Assembly: GCA_028673005.1 (NCBI GenBank) | Contig: CM054112.1 | Location: forward strand, 26,029,624 to 26,093,623 | DNA from: Tanypteryx hageni | Taxonomy: Eukaryota; Arthropoda; Insecta; Odonata; Petaluridae | Direction: 5' to 3' | DNA length: 64,000 bases | Part shown: one piece after another, positions 21,509 through 33,000 of the stretch | How the letters are laid out: each line of letters begins with the position of its first letter | Numbering within the stretch: position 1 is the first letter of the stretch | The notes under the pieces: generated by a model | The model's database searches: none | Told to the model about the DNA's origin: nothing | What the model saw: only the letters and a program-made list of their open reading frames with translations | Position numbers and translations under genes: made by a program

Positions 21509-22692
21509 CTAGGGGTGTTCAAATTTGACCTGGACTTTATTTTTTTAACATGACTACACAAGTTGCACAAATCTCAAACCTTGCTTATTTTTCAACATAA
21601 TATCCCTGCTTCTTATCACATTTTTCCATCGTTCGGGTAACTCACATATCCCTGCAGCAAAGAAGTTTTTCGGTTGCCTGCGCAACCAGGTTTGCACTGC
21701 TTCCGTCACTTCCTCGTTTGAACTGAAGCACTGGCTTCCAAGGTCTGCTTTGAGTTGCCCAAACAGGTGAAAGTCGCATGGGGCCAAGTCTGGACTGCGA
21801 GGACAATGCGGCAGTACTTTCCAGCCTAAGTCAGCAAGAGCAGCAGTTGTCACCTGTGCAGAATGGGGACGGACATTGTCGTGGAGCAGAACGACCCCTT
21901 TGGACAGCTGACCTGGCCTTTTGAATCTGATGGCTGGCTTGACTTTGTTTGTGAGCAGGTTGCTGTAATAAGCCGCATTCATTGTTCTTATCTCTATCAA
22001 ATAATCAATGAAAACAGGTCCCTCCACGTCCCAAAAGACAGTGGCGACCACCCTCATCATAGAGCGCTAAGTCTTGAACTTTTTTGGTCATGGCGAGGTT
22101 GAATGTCGCCATTCCATGCTGGCCAGCTTGCTTTCCGGGGTGTAATGGTGAACCCAAGTCTCGTCGGAGGTCACAGTCAATGACAGGAACTCCTCGCCAT
22201 CCCCTTTGTAGCGCTGAAGAAGTCCTCTGCCAACCTCAACACGTCCTTTTCGCTGTTCATCCGAAAGTTGCTTCAGCATCCATCTGGAATTCACTTTCTT
22301 AAATTTAAGCTCGTTGTGGATAATGTTTTCAATACTTCCAACACTGATGTTCACTAATTCAGCTAAATCACATACCAATATGTGCCTATCACTGCGAATG
22401 AGCTCATCAACTCTTTGAATGTTGTGTGGGTTCACTGCCGTGGCAGGGTGCGCAGCATGAGGTAAATTTGACACCAACTCACAAACATCGTTAAAAGATT
22501 TTCACCATTCTAACACCGAGGAACGTAAAAAAGATTCATCCTTAAGCAGTGCTTGAAGTCTACGATGAATCTCAGCCGCCTTTACACCTTCCTTGCATAA
22601 AAACTTGATAATAATGCGCGGCACAACAGAGTTCAATACATTACTGGCTTCCATGAAAAAATAAAGTCCACGTCAAATTTGAACACCCCTCG
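21509..22692 (-). mobile_element. Mariner element, inactivated
   Basis: Terminal inverted repeats: AGGGGTGTTCAAATTTGACC from 21511, and AGGGGTGTTCAAATTTGACG read in reverse from 22690. They extend over TGGACTTTATTTTTT with one mismatch. The left flank has TA at 21507; the right flank is TT, so the TA duplication is degraded. Size is about 1.18 kb, normal for mariner. Confidence 0.88.
21554..22654 (-). pseudogene. Mariner transposase (DD34D), three internal stops
   Basis: One frame of 366 codons from ATG at 22654 to the stop at 21554, interrupted by stops at codons 51, 189 and 196. Residues 1-110 hold the two helix-turn-helix motifs (FLCKEGVKAAEIHRRL and VCDLAELVNISVGSIENII). The catalytic triad is SDETWVHHY (Asp 164), LLHDNVRPH (Asp 259) and SPDLAPCDFHLF (Asp 294), a spacing of 34 residues as in mariner. 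No frameshift is present, so decay is by point mutation; the stop at codon 189 follows SP and fits CGA to TGA change. Confidence 0.9.
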
Positions 22693-24814
22693 TTCATACG
22701 GTTAAGCAGGTGGAAGGGATAGTTTAAACGAGATAACAAAGAGATGCGAGACGATATAAAAATGTCTAAAACTTGGAAAGTTTACGATTGTTTGCCTTAA
22801 ATTAAAACGTATACCACTCGTGGGCTTTTGATTTTTGGAAAATTCCTAAGATTATTATTATAATATGCGGCTCCATAAAATTTGAGTGGAAGACCTCGGT
22901 TACAAGTCCTTGAATTACGATTTTATTTAAAGTGAACCTTCAGCTGGATCGCACCCTCCAAATTATTAATAGACACGAGTAAACCGTTTACTCAGTGAGC
23001 CTAGTTAGAAGCGCTCGATATGATGTCTTCAAATTGAAGAATAACTTCACCCTACAACCAATACACGGTCCAATAACATTTTAATTATACAATAAGTATT
23101 AGGCTACAGAAGAAAAATTCGGATGAAATTTTAATTGAGAAACAACCAAAAATGAAGTTGTCAGTTCAAAATCTTCTCTCAAGGATTATTCGCCGGTTGT
23201 ATGATTCCATTGTTACTCTCAAACTCTATAAATTTTTATTGGTACCTCTTTGATTCCCGGAGAAGCAGATTAATGTTGCAAGTTACTTCCATGCCATAAC
23301 AAGGTTACAGGAGCTGATGGGGATGTTCTATTAATTGTGGAATCAACAAGCGGAGTAATAAAATTATAAGAACGCTATAGTTAGGTCGAAAATATATTGG
23401 CCTTTGAAAATTCAAGTGCAGGGCCCCCAAGAATTCGAAAAAAGCGAGTCAAAAAGAAACCACTTCAAATTACGGCTAATTTAAATATCGACCGAGAATT
23501 TAAGCGCCTTTGGTTGACTTTTACCTTTTATCCTCAAGTACTCAGCATTGCATGTATTCCTTTCTCTATGAGGATGAGCGGTTTCCGCTTGATTTTTCTC
23601 TGTTCTGTCATTCGAGTTGGGGAAACGATTCCAATGCGTTGGTTGCGCTCAGGGAGAGGGAGGAGTGATTATCGCTCCTCGAGTACAACAGGAATTTGAC
23701 GCAAAACCGAAAACTCTAAGCTGTTGTATTTCGCGATAATAATAAGAACTTAATCAGAATAAGGTTTTCCTAAAAGCGAATAAAGCAGCTGTAAAAAAAT
23801 CTCAATCAAATGTAATCGATATCCATTCGCAAATTAAACAGTAATTTGCGCGGGTTCCCGACCACCTGCTCAACGAAGACTATCTGCTGCAGTCATAAGG
23901 GCGCGCGACTAAAAACCCCAGAGATGTCTCTATGGCCGCGGCTGTGACCTCTCGTCTCTCATGAGACGTTGGGAAAGTTGCAAAATCTGACCTCGGTAAA
24001 AAGAGAGCGGGACATATGTGAGATGGAACTTCCACGCGATTTAATCTTGCGCATGTTTCTTGCAGCGAAAGTGCGTCGGATGGAAAATTACCTCTTTTTA
24101 TTGTAATCATTCCGAGGAATTGTTAAATACTACCACACCTAAAGCCGTTGAGAATATGAGATCATCAAAATTTAAGTTTCTAAGGCGATGCAGTCGTTAA
24201 CTGCGATGACAAGAGGAAAGTAGGCATTGTTCGAAAGAAAGAAATAGCTCAAAACTATTTCAGACCAAATATCGCAACACGATGTCCGTTACGTTTCGGT
24301 GTTTTTCTTCTCCTCCCGCTCCACCAAATCCTTTGGCATTAAAGCTGATGACTCAAAGGTAATGACAAGATTAAATGCGTATAATTGCTTCAAGTATAAG
24401 AAAAACAATGACTATATATCTGAATTGCGATATTATGTAAATTTACTTGGAGATAAATGAGAAAGGGGACTTTGGATTTGCATATAAAGAGACTGAAGAA
24501 GCAAATTAAAGGAAGAAGTCGTCAATTTTCTCCTCGTGAAATTTTGCTCCTTGAAAAACTCGAATCGGTTTATTCCGACACAATATTTCCTATGATGCAT
24601 TAAGACTTAAAATATGTCCTTTTTCACCTATTGCGAATATTCGGCCCCATGTTAACATATATAAATTTGACACTGTTTATGAAACTGCTAGTTTTGTTCT
24701 AGGAGCAGTGCTACCAATCTTCGGCGTAAAACGTCAACATGTCATGCATAGATATCATTATTGTTAATGTGGATTATCTGACGACTACGCCTCATTCAGT
24801 TTAACTAGTATGTA
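22693..24814. other. No feature recognised
   Basis: Mostly AT-rich. The short open frames at about 23397-23699 and 23880-24110 show no domain and no convincing splice signals that link them to each other. Confidence 0.35.
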
Positions 24815-24840
24815 CAGTAGACCCTCGCTATCTACTCGAG
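24815..24840 (+). mobile_element. Isolated pogo/Tigger-like terminal repeat
   Basis: CAGTAGACCCTCGCTATCTA, preceded by TA, resembles pogo/Tigger element ends. I found no matching reverse end nearby, so this is a solo end or chance. Confidence 0.3.
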
Positions 24841-25229
24841 TAAATCATTTAAATATTTATATTGACAATTAAAACTATTTATAAAGTGCATAAGGCTATA
24901 AAAAATAAGAATAATTCATCCTTTCTGCTTGTTTCCCATTTTTTCTAGAACTTTGGATTTAACATCGTCTTATCTCTAACCTTTCCGTAAACGTGTAAGA
25001 CATTTAACTCGACAAATTTTTTTTGGAACAACATAGTTCCCTTTTGAGCTTTCGAATGAGTTACCTTATCATTAAAGATTACGAAACCGTATTAATTCAT
25101 TTATCGCCACTTTAAATGGAGATAAAATGGAAATACAAAGGAAAAACTGAAGAATTGCCATTTCAGAGGTATTGAATACTTGCCAAAATTTATGTACTTA
25201 CAAATAACGTACAGAGAAATTGCTGAAAA

Positions 25230-25280
25230 ATTGGCGCACCGGGCAGCCGTCCGGCTCGCTGTTACCTAGGGCTGGCCCTG
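25230..25280. mobile_element. Fragment of a hAT end
   Basis: Read in reverse from 25280 the sequence starts CAGGGCCAGCCCTAGGTAAC and continues GC-rich, as in hAT ends of the 'CAGRGCCGGCCC' type. No partner end is seen. Confidence 0.35.
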
Positions 25281-26922
25281 TGTACGGATATATATATCGA
25301 GACCTAAGAGATCGGTATTTCTCTAACTGGAGCATTATCATTAAATCAACGCATATTAATTATATTAATATACATCGCCATGAAACTTTGTTAGTGATAA
25401 TGGAGAAGGGATAATTGTTGCGTCCCGCCAATCCTTCTTCCACATTCGTTAACCGCGTCCGTTTCTATAACCACCATTCACAACCGATTGACTGTGAGCA
25501 TCACGATTAAATTTCAAGGATCATGTTAATATTAGGCGCACAAAAAACTTTTGAAGCGTTTTTGTGATAATTTGACATCATTAGCAGATAATTTTCAATT
25601 TTCGGGTTTTATAGTTCAGGTTAGGGATTGATTCGTTAATAAAAATACGCACATGGCTTTTTATATTACTTTTATTGCAAAATAGTAGCTTTAACAGTGA
25701 CTGTTTATTATTATACTAAATAAATCCATAGAAAGTGACACCGACAGTATTTCCAAGTTATTTTGAATTAATAATTCAAGAAAAAGTATTTTTATATATC
25801 CGTAATTTGATAAAAAAATACGACATTACTCTAAAACCTAAAATGACACAAGAATTTATTTTATGTTTAACAAAATAATCATTGACATACTCGTATGTTA
25901 TTATTTTCAGGATAGTTGGTGGAAACTATCACACGTATCCGTAACATCACAATACCCATCTTCTGCATTATCTGCAGATTCTAACCATTATTAGTCCCAT
26001 TGCGTATTCATCACGTTTAATACCGAATCGAATTTATCTCGAGAAAATAGTTCATAGCTGAACTATCAAGTGATTTATTACTGCAAACCTAACTCTCATT
26101 ATCTAATATCTACCTCCATTGAACGTGGTCGCGCATAAATATTCATATTACGTTCGTGTTGGCCACAGAGGAATTAGTTTTCCTTTGCGGTTTATTTAAA
26201 ATTTCCCTCAGCATCAATGGCGTGGCGTACGAAAGTGTCCTCTGTGCCCCCTGCTTCTTTTTCCTTCGGCAGGGTTCCGAAATTCGCCTTACCTTGGAAT
26301 AACGGCCTCTTCAGTCCCCCCTCCCCTCCCCATAGCGACGCCAGTTTGTTATTACAATAACAAAGTCGCCCGGTGGAAATTATGAAAAATTCCTTTCGTA
26401 TAAATAAGTGTACATAAATATTTCCCTACCCGGATGTAAATGAAAAACTCAAATGAAACCTATAAAAAAAATGTCATTAGCTGTTTGTATCCAGGCATCA
26501 CGGCTTCGAGTTGATATGGAAGTAAAAAATGTTTTTCTGTGCATCTTCTCCGAAGATGAAGTTTAAAGTTTTCGTTTGTTTAACATTTTAAATATCTTGA
26601 AGTCTAAAGGTGTTGATTCTAGTTTTTTTTAACATTTGCTTCTCAGTTAAAATAAACTTGCAGAGTTTATCCGCTGAAAAATTGAAAAACATTTCAGCTA
26701 ACAGAAAATTCAGCACGTAGAAATTCTGGTCAAGAAGTTCGAATATATCTTTTCCAACCCGAGGATAACACTCAAATGTTTGTCGAACTTCCGTTAATTT
26801 TCGGTTCTTTTCATCCGCTAAACAGTATTCTTCTCGGAATGTTCATTTAGTGGAGAACTTTAGTTCATGAGTATTCGTTTCGCATTTCGAAAAATTAAAA
26901 AAAATCACTCGCCAGAAACTCA
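25281..26922. other. 3' flank of the serine protease gene, no other gene
   Basis: Downstream side of the protease. An AATAAA on the minus strand close behind the stop codon was not evident, so the poly(A) site is not assigned. The rest is AT-rich with no repeat match. Confidence 0.35.
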
Positions 26923-27099
26923 TCACTTTTTGCTGGACCAAACGATGCTCTCTATCCAGGGGAGGAAGTTGGACACGCTCGTGTAAATCCCTAGGGTTTT
27001 AGCCAACCCGCACCCCTTCCCGAATGACGTCACTCCCACGAGGCGAAAGACGCAAGGGTCAACCGGATCTTTCACTTGAAGCGGTCCGCCCGAGTCTCC
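26923..27099 (-). CDS. Protease terminal exon: catalytic Ser
   Basis: 177 bp, acceptor ATTCACAG, ending in TGA at 26923-26925. Encodes GDSGGPLQVKDPVDPCVFRL, then VGVTSFGKGCGLAKT, then GIYTSVSNFLPWIES and a short basic tail. The catalytic Ser lies in the third codon. GVTSFGKGCG and the closing IYT.VS.fl.WIE helix are standard S1 carboxyl-terminal features. Confidence 0.92.
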   Translation of the reverse strand, partial: GDSGGPLQVKDPVDPCVFRLVGVTSFGKGCGLAKTLGIYTSVSNFLPWIESIVWSSKK

Positions 27100-30000
27100 C
27101 TGTGAATTTCAAGGTTACATGGATATTAGTCAACGACAATAGTTGGCAACGATATAAATTCATGCATATTAGACTCATCTCTCAACGATACGTGTAAAAC
27201 AGTAAATGTAGAAGCGAGTGAACTCGATCATATAATGCTTCTATTACGATTAAATAATGCCAGTTATTTCCATTACTGGTGATATTCTCAAGTTAAATTT
27301 AAATGCGTTCCACCATAGAATAAAGCAGCCGCGTTACAATTGTCACAGTAAAATCTCCCTGTAACGCCTTTCGCGATAATATACTCTTCAGATTTACGTT
27401 CTTATTAAAATCGTTGAATATTATAAGAAAACGGTGTGAAAATCTTTCGGTATAGCGCATGTTACGTATCGTATTTACTCGCGTAATTGGCTCCATCGCG
27501 TATTTGCCCTACCTGAACTATGAGGAGGAAGTAAAACAATTTTTTTGTGATATGGCCACTTACATAGGATAGGGGAAAACCGCGCATTTGCCCCACCATT
27601 GTTTTACTGTTAAAAACTTGCGCGAAAAAGTGGGGCGAGTAAATGCGATATTTTCCAGCATTAAATACTAAGTTATATTTTCATTATAAAATATTTATTA
27701 GCCAATAAATTATGATGTGCATTGAGTAAGTGATGGATTGTAATCTCTGTGATTCTTTGAGAAAAAAACGATAATACTAATGAAAATTTGAACCCCATCG
27801 CTAGTATGAAAAAAATAGGAGTTTCATTTTCAGATGTAATATAAAAAAGCGCTTTTTATTTATTGTGGTTTATTTGGAATTAGACGCTTAAAATTCTTTA
27901 TCAGTTTAGTATTATAATTGTATGACATAAAGTAGTTTATTCAATAATTAAATAGAAAATTTTAACTGTCTACCTTTAACCATTTGAAATTTTTGAAGGC
28001 AACTCCTACTGTTCGCCGATTTCTTCAACAAATATCTTCGGTGTTATAATAAATGGCATAATTGACCACATATAGCTTGCAAATTCTATATCTTACCCTA
28101 ACTTGCTATTTTAATTTAACTGATTGCTCAGATGGACAGACAGGCAGAGCGAAAACGTAAGCGCGTTCATAAAATGAATCGCGCTAAAATGCCATTTTAT
28201 TCAAAATAAAACAACAAAATATCGAATTTTAAAAAAATAATTATTATGTGTGGCGAGAGAGCATGATTTTTTAGTACCTGTATCCAGCTGTGAATGTATG
28301 TTAATAGCGTGAGGTTTTGGATTCCAACCTAGCTGAAACCAACCTTGCAAGAGTCCTTCCCTCCGACAAGATCTCCAGCGCATATCATGGATTCGACCAC
28401 TCCGCTCTCAAGCTGACTCGTTCTCGACTCCACTTCATACTGCTTGTTGCAAATACTATGGTCGTAAAAATTCAACGTCACGTACCGCAGAAACTTCTCT
28501 TCGAATTCATCTGCGAGTATGGAGGAGAAGGCAATCGATTAGTCTCCGGTAGCGATGAAAAGGCAACGTTGCTAAATCAAGGTGAGATTCATTATTCATC
28601 ATTATTATAAATATTATTAAAGGCGTTACAAATTGGTCGAACGACCCGGTGGCAAGGTTTCCATAGTGATTACACATTTTTAAAAGTCACATTAAAACTA
28701 TATCCAAAATCATACGAAATTATTATACATACGATATTAAGTAAAATAATAATAGTAAAAGAAACGGATATGCTCAGCGCTACATTTTGCAGTGTTCATG
28801 GTTAGCAATCAAAGCAGTATTGAGACCTACGCCTCCAATATTTATCATCCTACCAAGCATTACCCTGAATTTCCCGACTCTTAGGCAGATAAAAAAGAAG
28901 TTGCAAATAAAAAATAAATAATTTTTAATGATTTTTTACAATCTTAATCTTGAAGTGGACCAAATGGTAAGAAAAAGGCACAGGGCAGGTTATGTTGTTT
29001 ATTTATTTAATTTATTTCAGTTAGCTCATAAACAGCTGTTGACGGCTAGCAAAAACGAATACACCACCATGCCCTGGAAAGGATCCGAACCCGCTACCCT
29101 ATTATAGGAATCAAACACTCTAACTAACCCTCTACCGATGCCAATTGGCTATCCACACTATAAACAAATATTTTCCCGTCTAGCTGTTCTATTCTATGCG
29201 TGTATGCATGTATTAAACCACTCACTCGCTCATAGCGTGATTTTAACAAATATCCGCTGAACACCAATAACCGTTAGACAGTTCAAAATGGAGATTAATA
29301 TCGTAATACGAATAAAATTTTAATATTTGCTTGAAATGCTTTGTAGAATTATGATCAACTTTTTCTTCCGCATAATTTTACTTTTCCGAAAGTGGGAGGA
29401 AAATACCGAAAAATTCTTATTTTTCGCAGAATCGGGCTGCCATTTTCTTAGAAACTCACCGCCACCGAACTCCGTGAAACCGTATCCCGACGTGGTCAGC
29501 TTTTCGAACCTGCTGATATCCGAATCGGCGTAGAGACAAGCTGGACGGACAAATTCATCAAACTTGACGACTGGCTGCGACAAACGGACTATGGCGATGT
29601 CGTTGTACAATTTGGAGAATTTGTAATCCGGATGCCGAATGATTTCTCCAACGGGATAATAACCACTGCTTCCGGAACCTGCAAAAAGCAAAATGAAGAA
29701 GTTAGGATATCGCGCGCGAACCTGTTTGTATATACGTCACGTTCCATTTATGAACTTGGCCAATACACGAACTGATCAATATTTTGGCCATATTTGTTCT
29801 CCACTGCTTGAGATGGATATTGCTTATTTCTAAACAACGCATATCGAACCAAGCCAACCCCTAGAGCAGTGGTTCCCAAACTTTTTGTAAGCGCAATACT
29901 CTTTCAATGACAAACAATTTCGCGGCACTCCACCTTCTTGGAAGGAAGTTTTATATTTACACGTGCGGTTATCGCAACGAGTGTACGCATCCATTTGTTG

Positions 30001-33000
30001 GTACTAAACCACAAGCAATTTATTAGAGGCAGTGGCCGAAGTTTGCCCACACCTGTTTTAAGCGTTTGTGTTAATCATCGTCTGCAATAACAGCACGGGA
30101 TCAATTCAATTCAGTGGTTTGGCGTGTCTTTTTGCTTTGATCATACAGCAACACAAGTTGAGCAAATGATTACATTAGTAATGCAAATTGATAATTTCAA
30201 ATGCCTACAAATTAATTCTGCGACGAGGTCTAGGATGATATTTAAATGAGAAATTTTTAATTCGTGTTTTGTTCGGCTGCAATTTACAGGTGAAATACAA
30301 ATATTTTTTAATGTTTATACCTGAAGAAGAGGTGCTCGTGCATGTAAACAAGTCCTTGGCAACGCCACTGATTAGAGAAAATATCATCGCCCTGATGACA
30401 TATCAACATTTCGAAATCGTTGATTTATTAACTTAGGCATGTTTTTCGCGAAACCCATAAGAATTAACTACGGCAACCAGTTCGGAAAACACTGCCGCAG
30501 AGTATTCTCTTTATTGATAAAGACAAATTCATTCCGAGGACAAGTTTAATGCCAAGTTCACGAAATAGGCAGAAAATTTATTCATTCTTCCAGCTCACCA
30601 AGTGGTCAACGTATTGGTTATTGCACGAAATTATGATAATTATTGGCCAATTTCACAAATTTTACACATTATTTGAATTGGACAAATTAAGGAAGTTTTT
30701 TGCTGTCACAGACAAAATTCCACAAATAGAATTTTTAATTGTTCGAAGAATATATTTCAAGCCTTAAGTATTTTATATGTTGAATTGAATTTCTGTAGCT
30801 TATTTTATTTTTCTTTTCCTCGAGTAAGAATTACTAAAAAAGTTCCTATTAAAGATTTAAACAGATACATATGTTAATTTTGTTGCTTTCATGCTACTAT
30901 TTTTATCAGCAGCTATTTTGAAGTTTCTCAATTAAAAGATTCTTTCAACATTATTTTCTTGCCATAACAAGTTTAATGTTACTCTTACATAAACAGGATT
31001 CACATGAAACTAAAACAAGAATAACATCACCTTAAATGAATACGAAATCGGAATGTAACAAAGTTTTGAATGGCCAATTTCAAGTTTGTCTTTATGACAG
31101 CAGTTTATGTTAGTCATTGCACTGAGAAGACCACACGCAGATGTATTATGATGGAAAATGTGGATTTTTATCGACGTTGTACTTCTAGTAACTTACGTGA
31201 TTCCACGTCCGTGACGAGTCTTCTAAATAGTGTCGGCTTCACCACGACTTGGCCCAGACCTATAATGATCATTCTTCCGCTGGAGTTGGAGAATAGATTT
31301 TTCAATTAATTTATTTCATTTTGGAGTGGAGTGGAGAAAAACTAACCTATTAAGCATTACACGTTTTATATCGGTCAAGTAAACCAAATTCATATTTGAG
31401 ATAGGTAATTATAAAGTCTAAAGAGAAAATAAAACCATAGAATTCACTTATATTTAATTATATGCCGACTTATCCAATTTATATGTTAGGTTTGGTTAAA
31501 TGGCTGATATAATGGTGGTGCAAATATGCAATGAAAGTCGGCCATAACAAAAAAAGCTTTGCTGAAATGATCGCTGTGATCGGCATCGCGATATAATTTT
31601 GTTATAAATTTTCGCTTTGGCTATGTTTCTGCACTATTTAGTGTTAATAAAAATAAAAATTTACCAAAACTAAAGAAAGAAGTTATTCGTAAAAACTATT
31701 AATTAAGATTTAAGAGCCGCAAATATACTCATGAAGATGCCTTAAAATATAAAAGCAACGTTTTATTTCCCTCAATATATAATGCCCTCCCTAAGGACTG
31801 CATAACCTTACAGAGGTGGGAGGGTTTGTGTACTCTTACGAACCAAAGAGCTATGCCGGCGGGAGATAATTCTCCTGGTAGGACCATCCAAGCCGGAAAG
31901 GTCTGAGGGGAAGAGTCAGACTAAGAAGCAGTCTTGGGGGTTTTACATCCCCCTGTGCAAGGGCAGCAGCTTGCACAGTACCTCTGTAGGTGGTGATCAT
32001 GTGGATCTGAACAGCTACAGATGGGTAATCACTCTATGAAACTGCGATGAGGAAAGCAAGGGGAAACTACCTCATTATATTTCCCATGATAGGCTGAAAA
32101 GCTGAAAATACCTCTATGGATCTTTCTGGGGTAAAATATTCCGGAGGTAAAATAGTCCCCCAATCGGATCTCCGGGTGGGGACTACCCTAGGGGATGCAC
32201 AGAGGAAATGTAACATTAATAAGAAAGCAAGTAGTGAGAAATTAAAAATAGTCACATGGAATGTTAGGACTATGAATTCAGGGGGTAAACTAGAGAACTT
32301 AAAAAGGGAAATGAGAAGGAATAATGTAGGTATAGTAGGTCTTAGTGAAGTTCGGTGGGAAGGAGAAGGCGAGATAAATTCAGACGAATTTAAGATTATT
32401 TACTCGGGAGGGGAGAAAAAGGAAAGGGGAGTGGGGATTATAATGAGAAAAGAGATAGCTGAAAGAATTAGCAAGGTAGTGACAGTTAATGATAGATTAA
32501 TAGCCGTAAAACTTCAGATGGAGCCAGTGGAAATGCTTATAATTCAAGTGTATATGACAACAACTAATGCTGGCGACGACGAAGTAGATGAAATCTATGA
32601 ACAGATTATGGAGATATTGGAGGAGGAGGGAAAAGGAAGGGTCAACACCATAGTAATGGGAGATTGGAACAGTGTAGTCGGAGAGGGACAGAAAGATAAC
32701 ATAGTGGGAAAATATGGACTAGGGAAGAGAAATGAAAGAGGGGATAAACTTGTGGAATTCTGCCATAGAAATAGATTAATTGTAACTAATACATGGTTTA
32801 AGCATCACCAGCGGAGACTTTACACATGGAGAAGCCCAGGAGACCAGAGACGATACCAGATAGATTACATACTAGTCAATGAAAGATTTAGAAATAGCAT
32901 TAAAAATGTGAAAACACTACCAGGGGCAGATATCGATTCTGACCACAACCTTTTGGTGGCAAATATACAATGTAGACTGAAGAGCGTTAAGAGAAACATA

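Noticed and set aside
28994..29165. Possible functional tRNA gene
   Set aside because: A- and B-boxes are present but no clean cloverleaf, and the AAATAAA tail marks a SINE. The same reasoning applies to 45490-45545 and 49740-49800.
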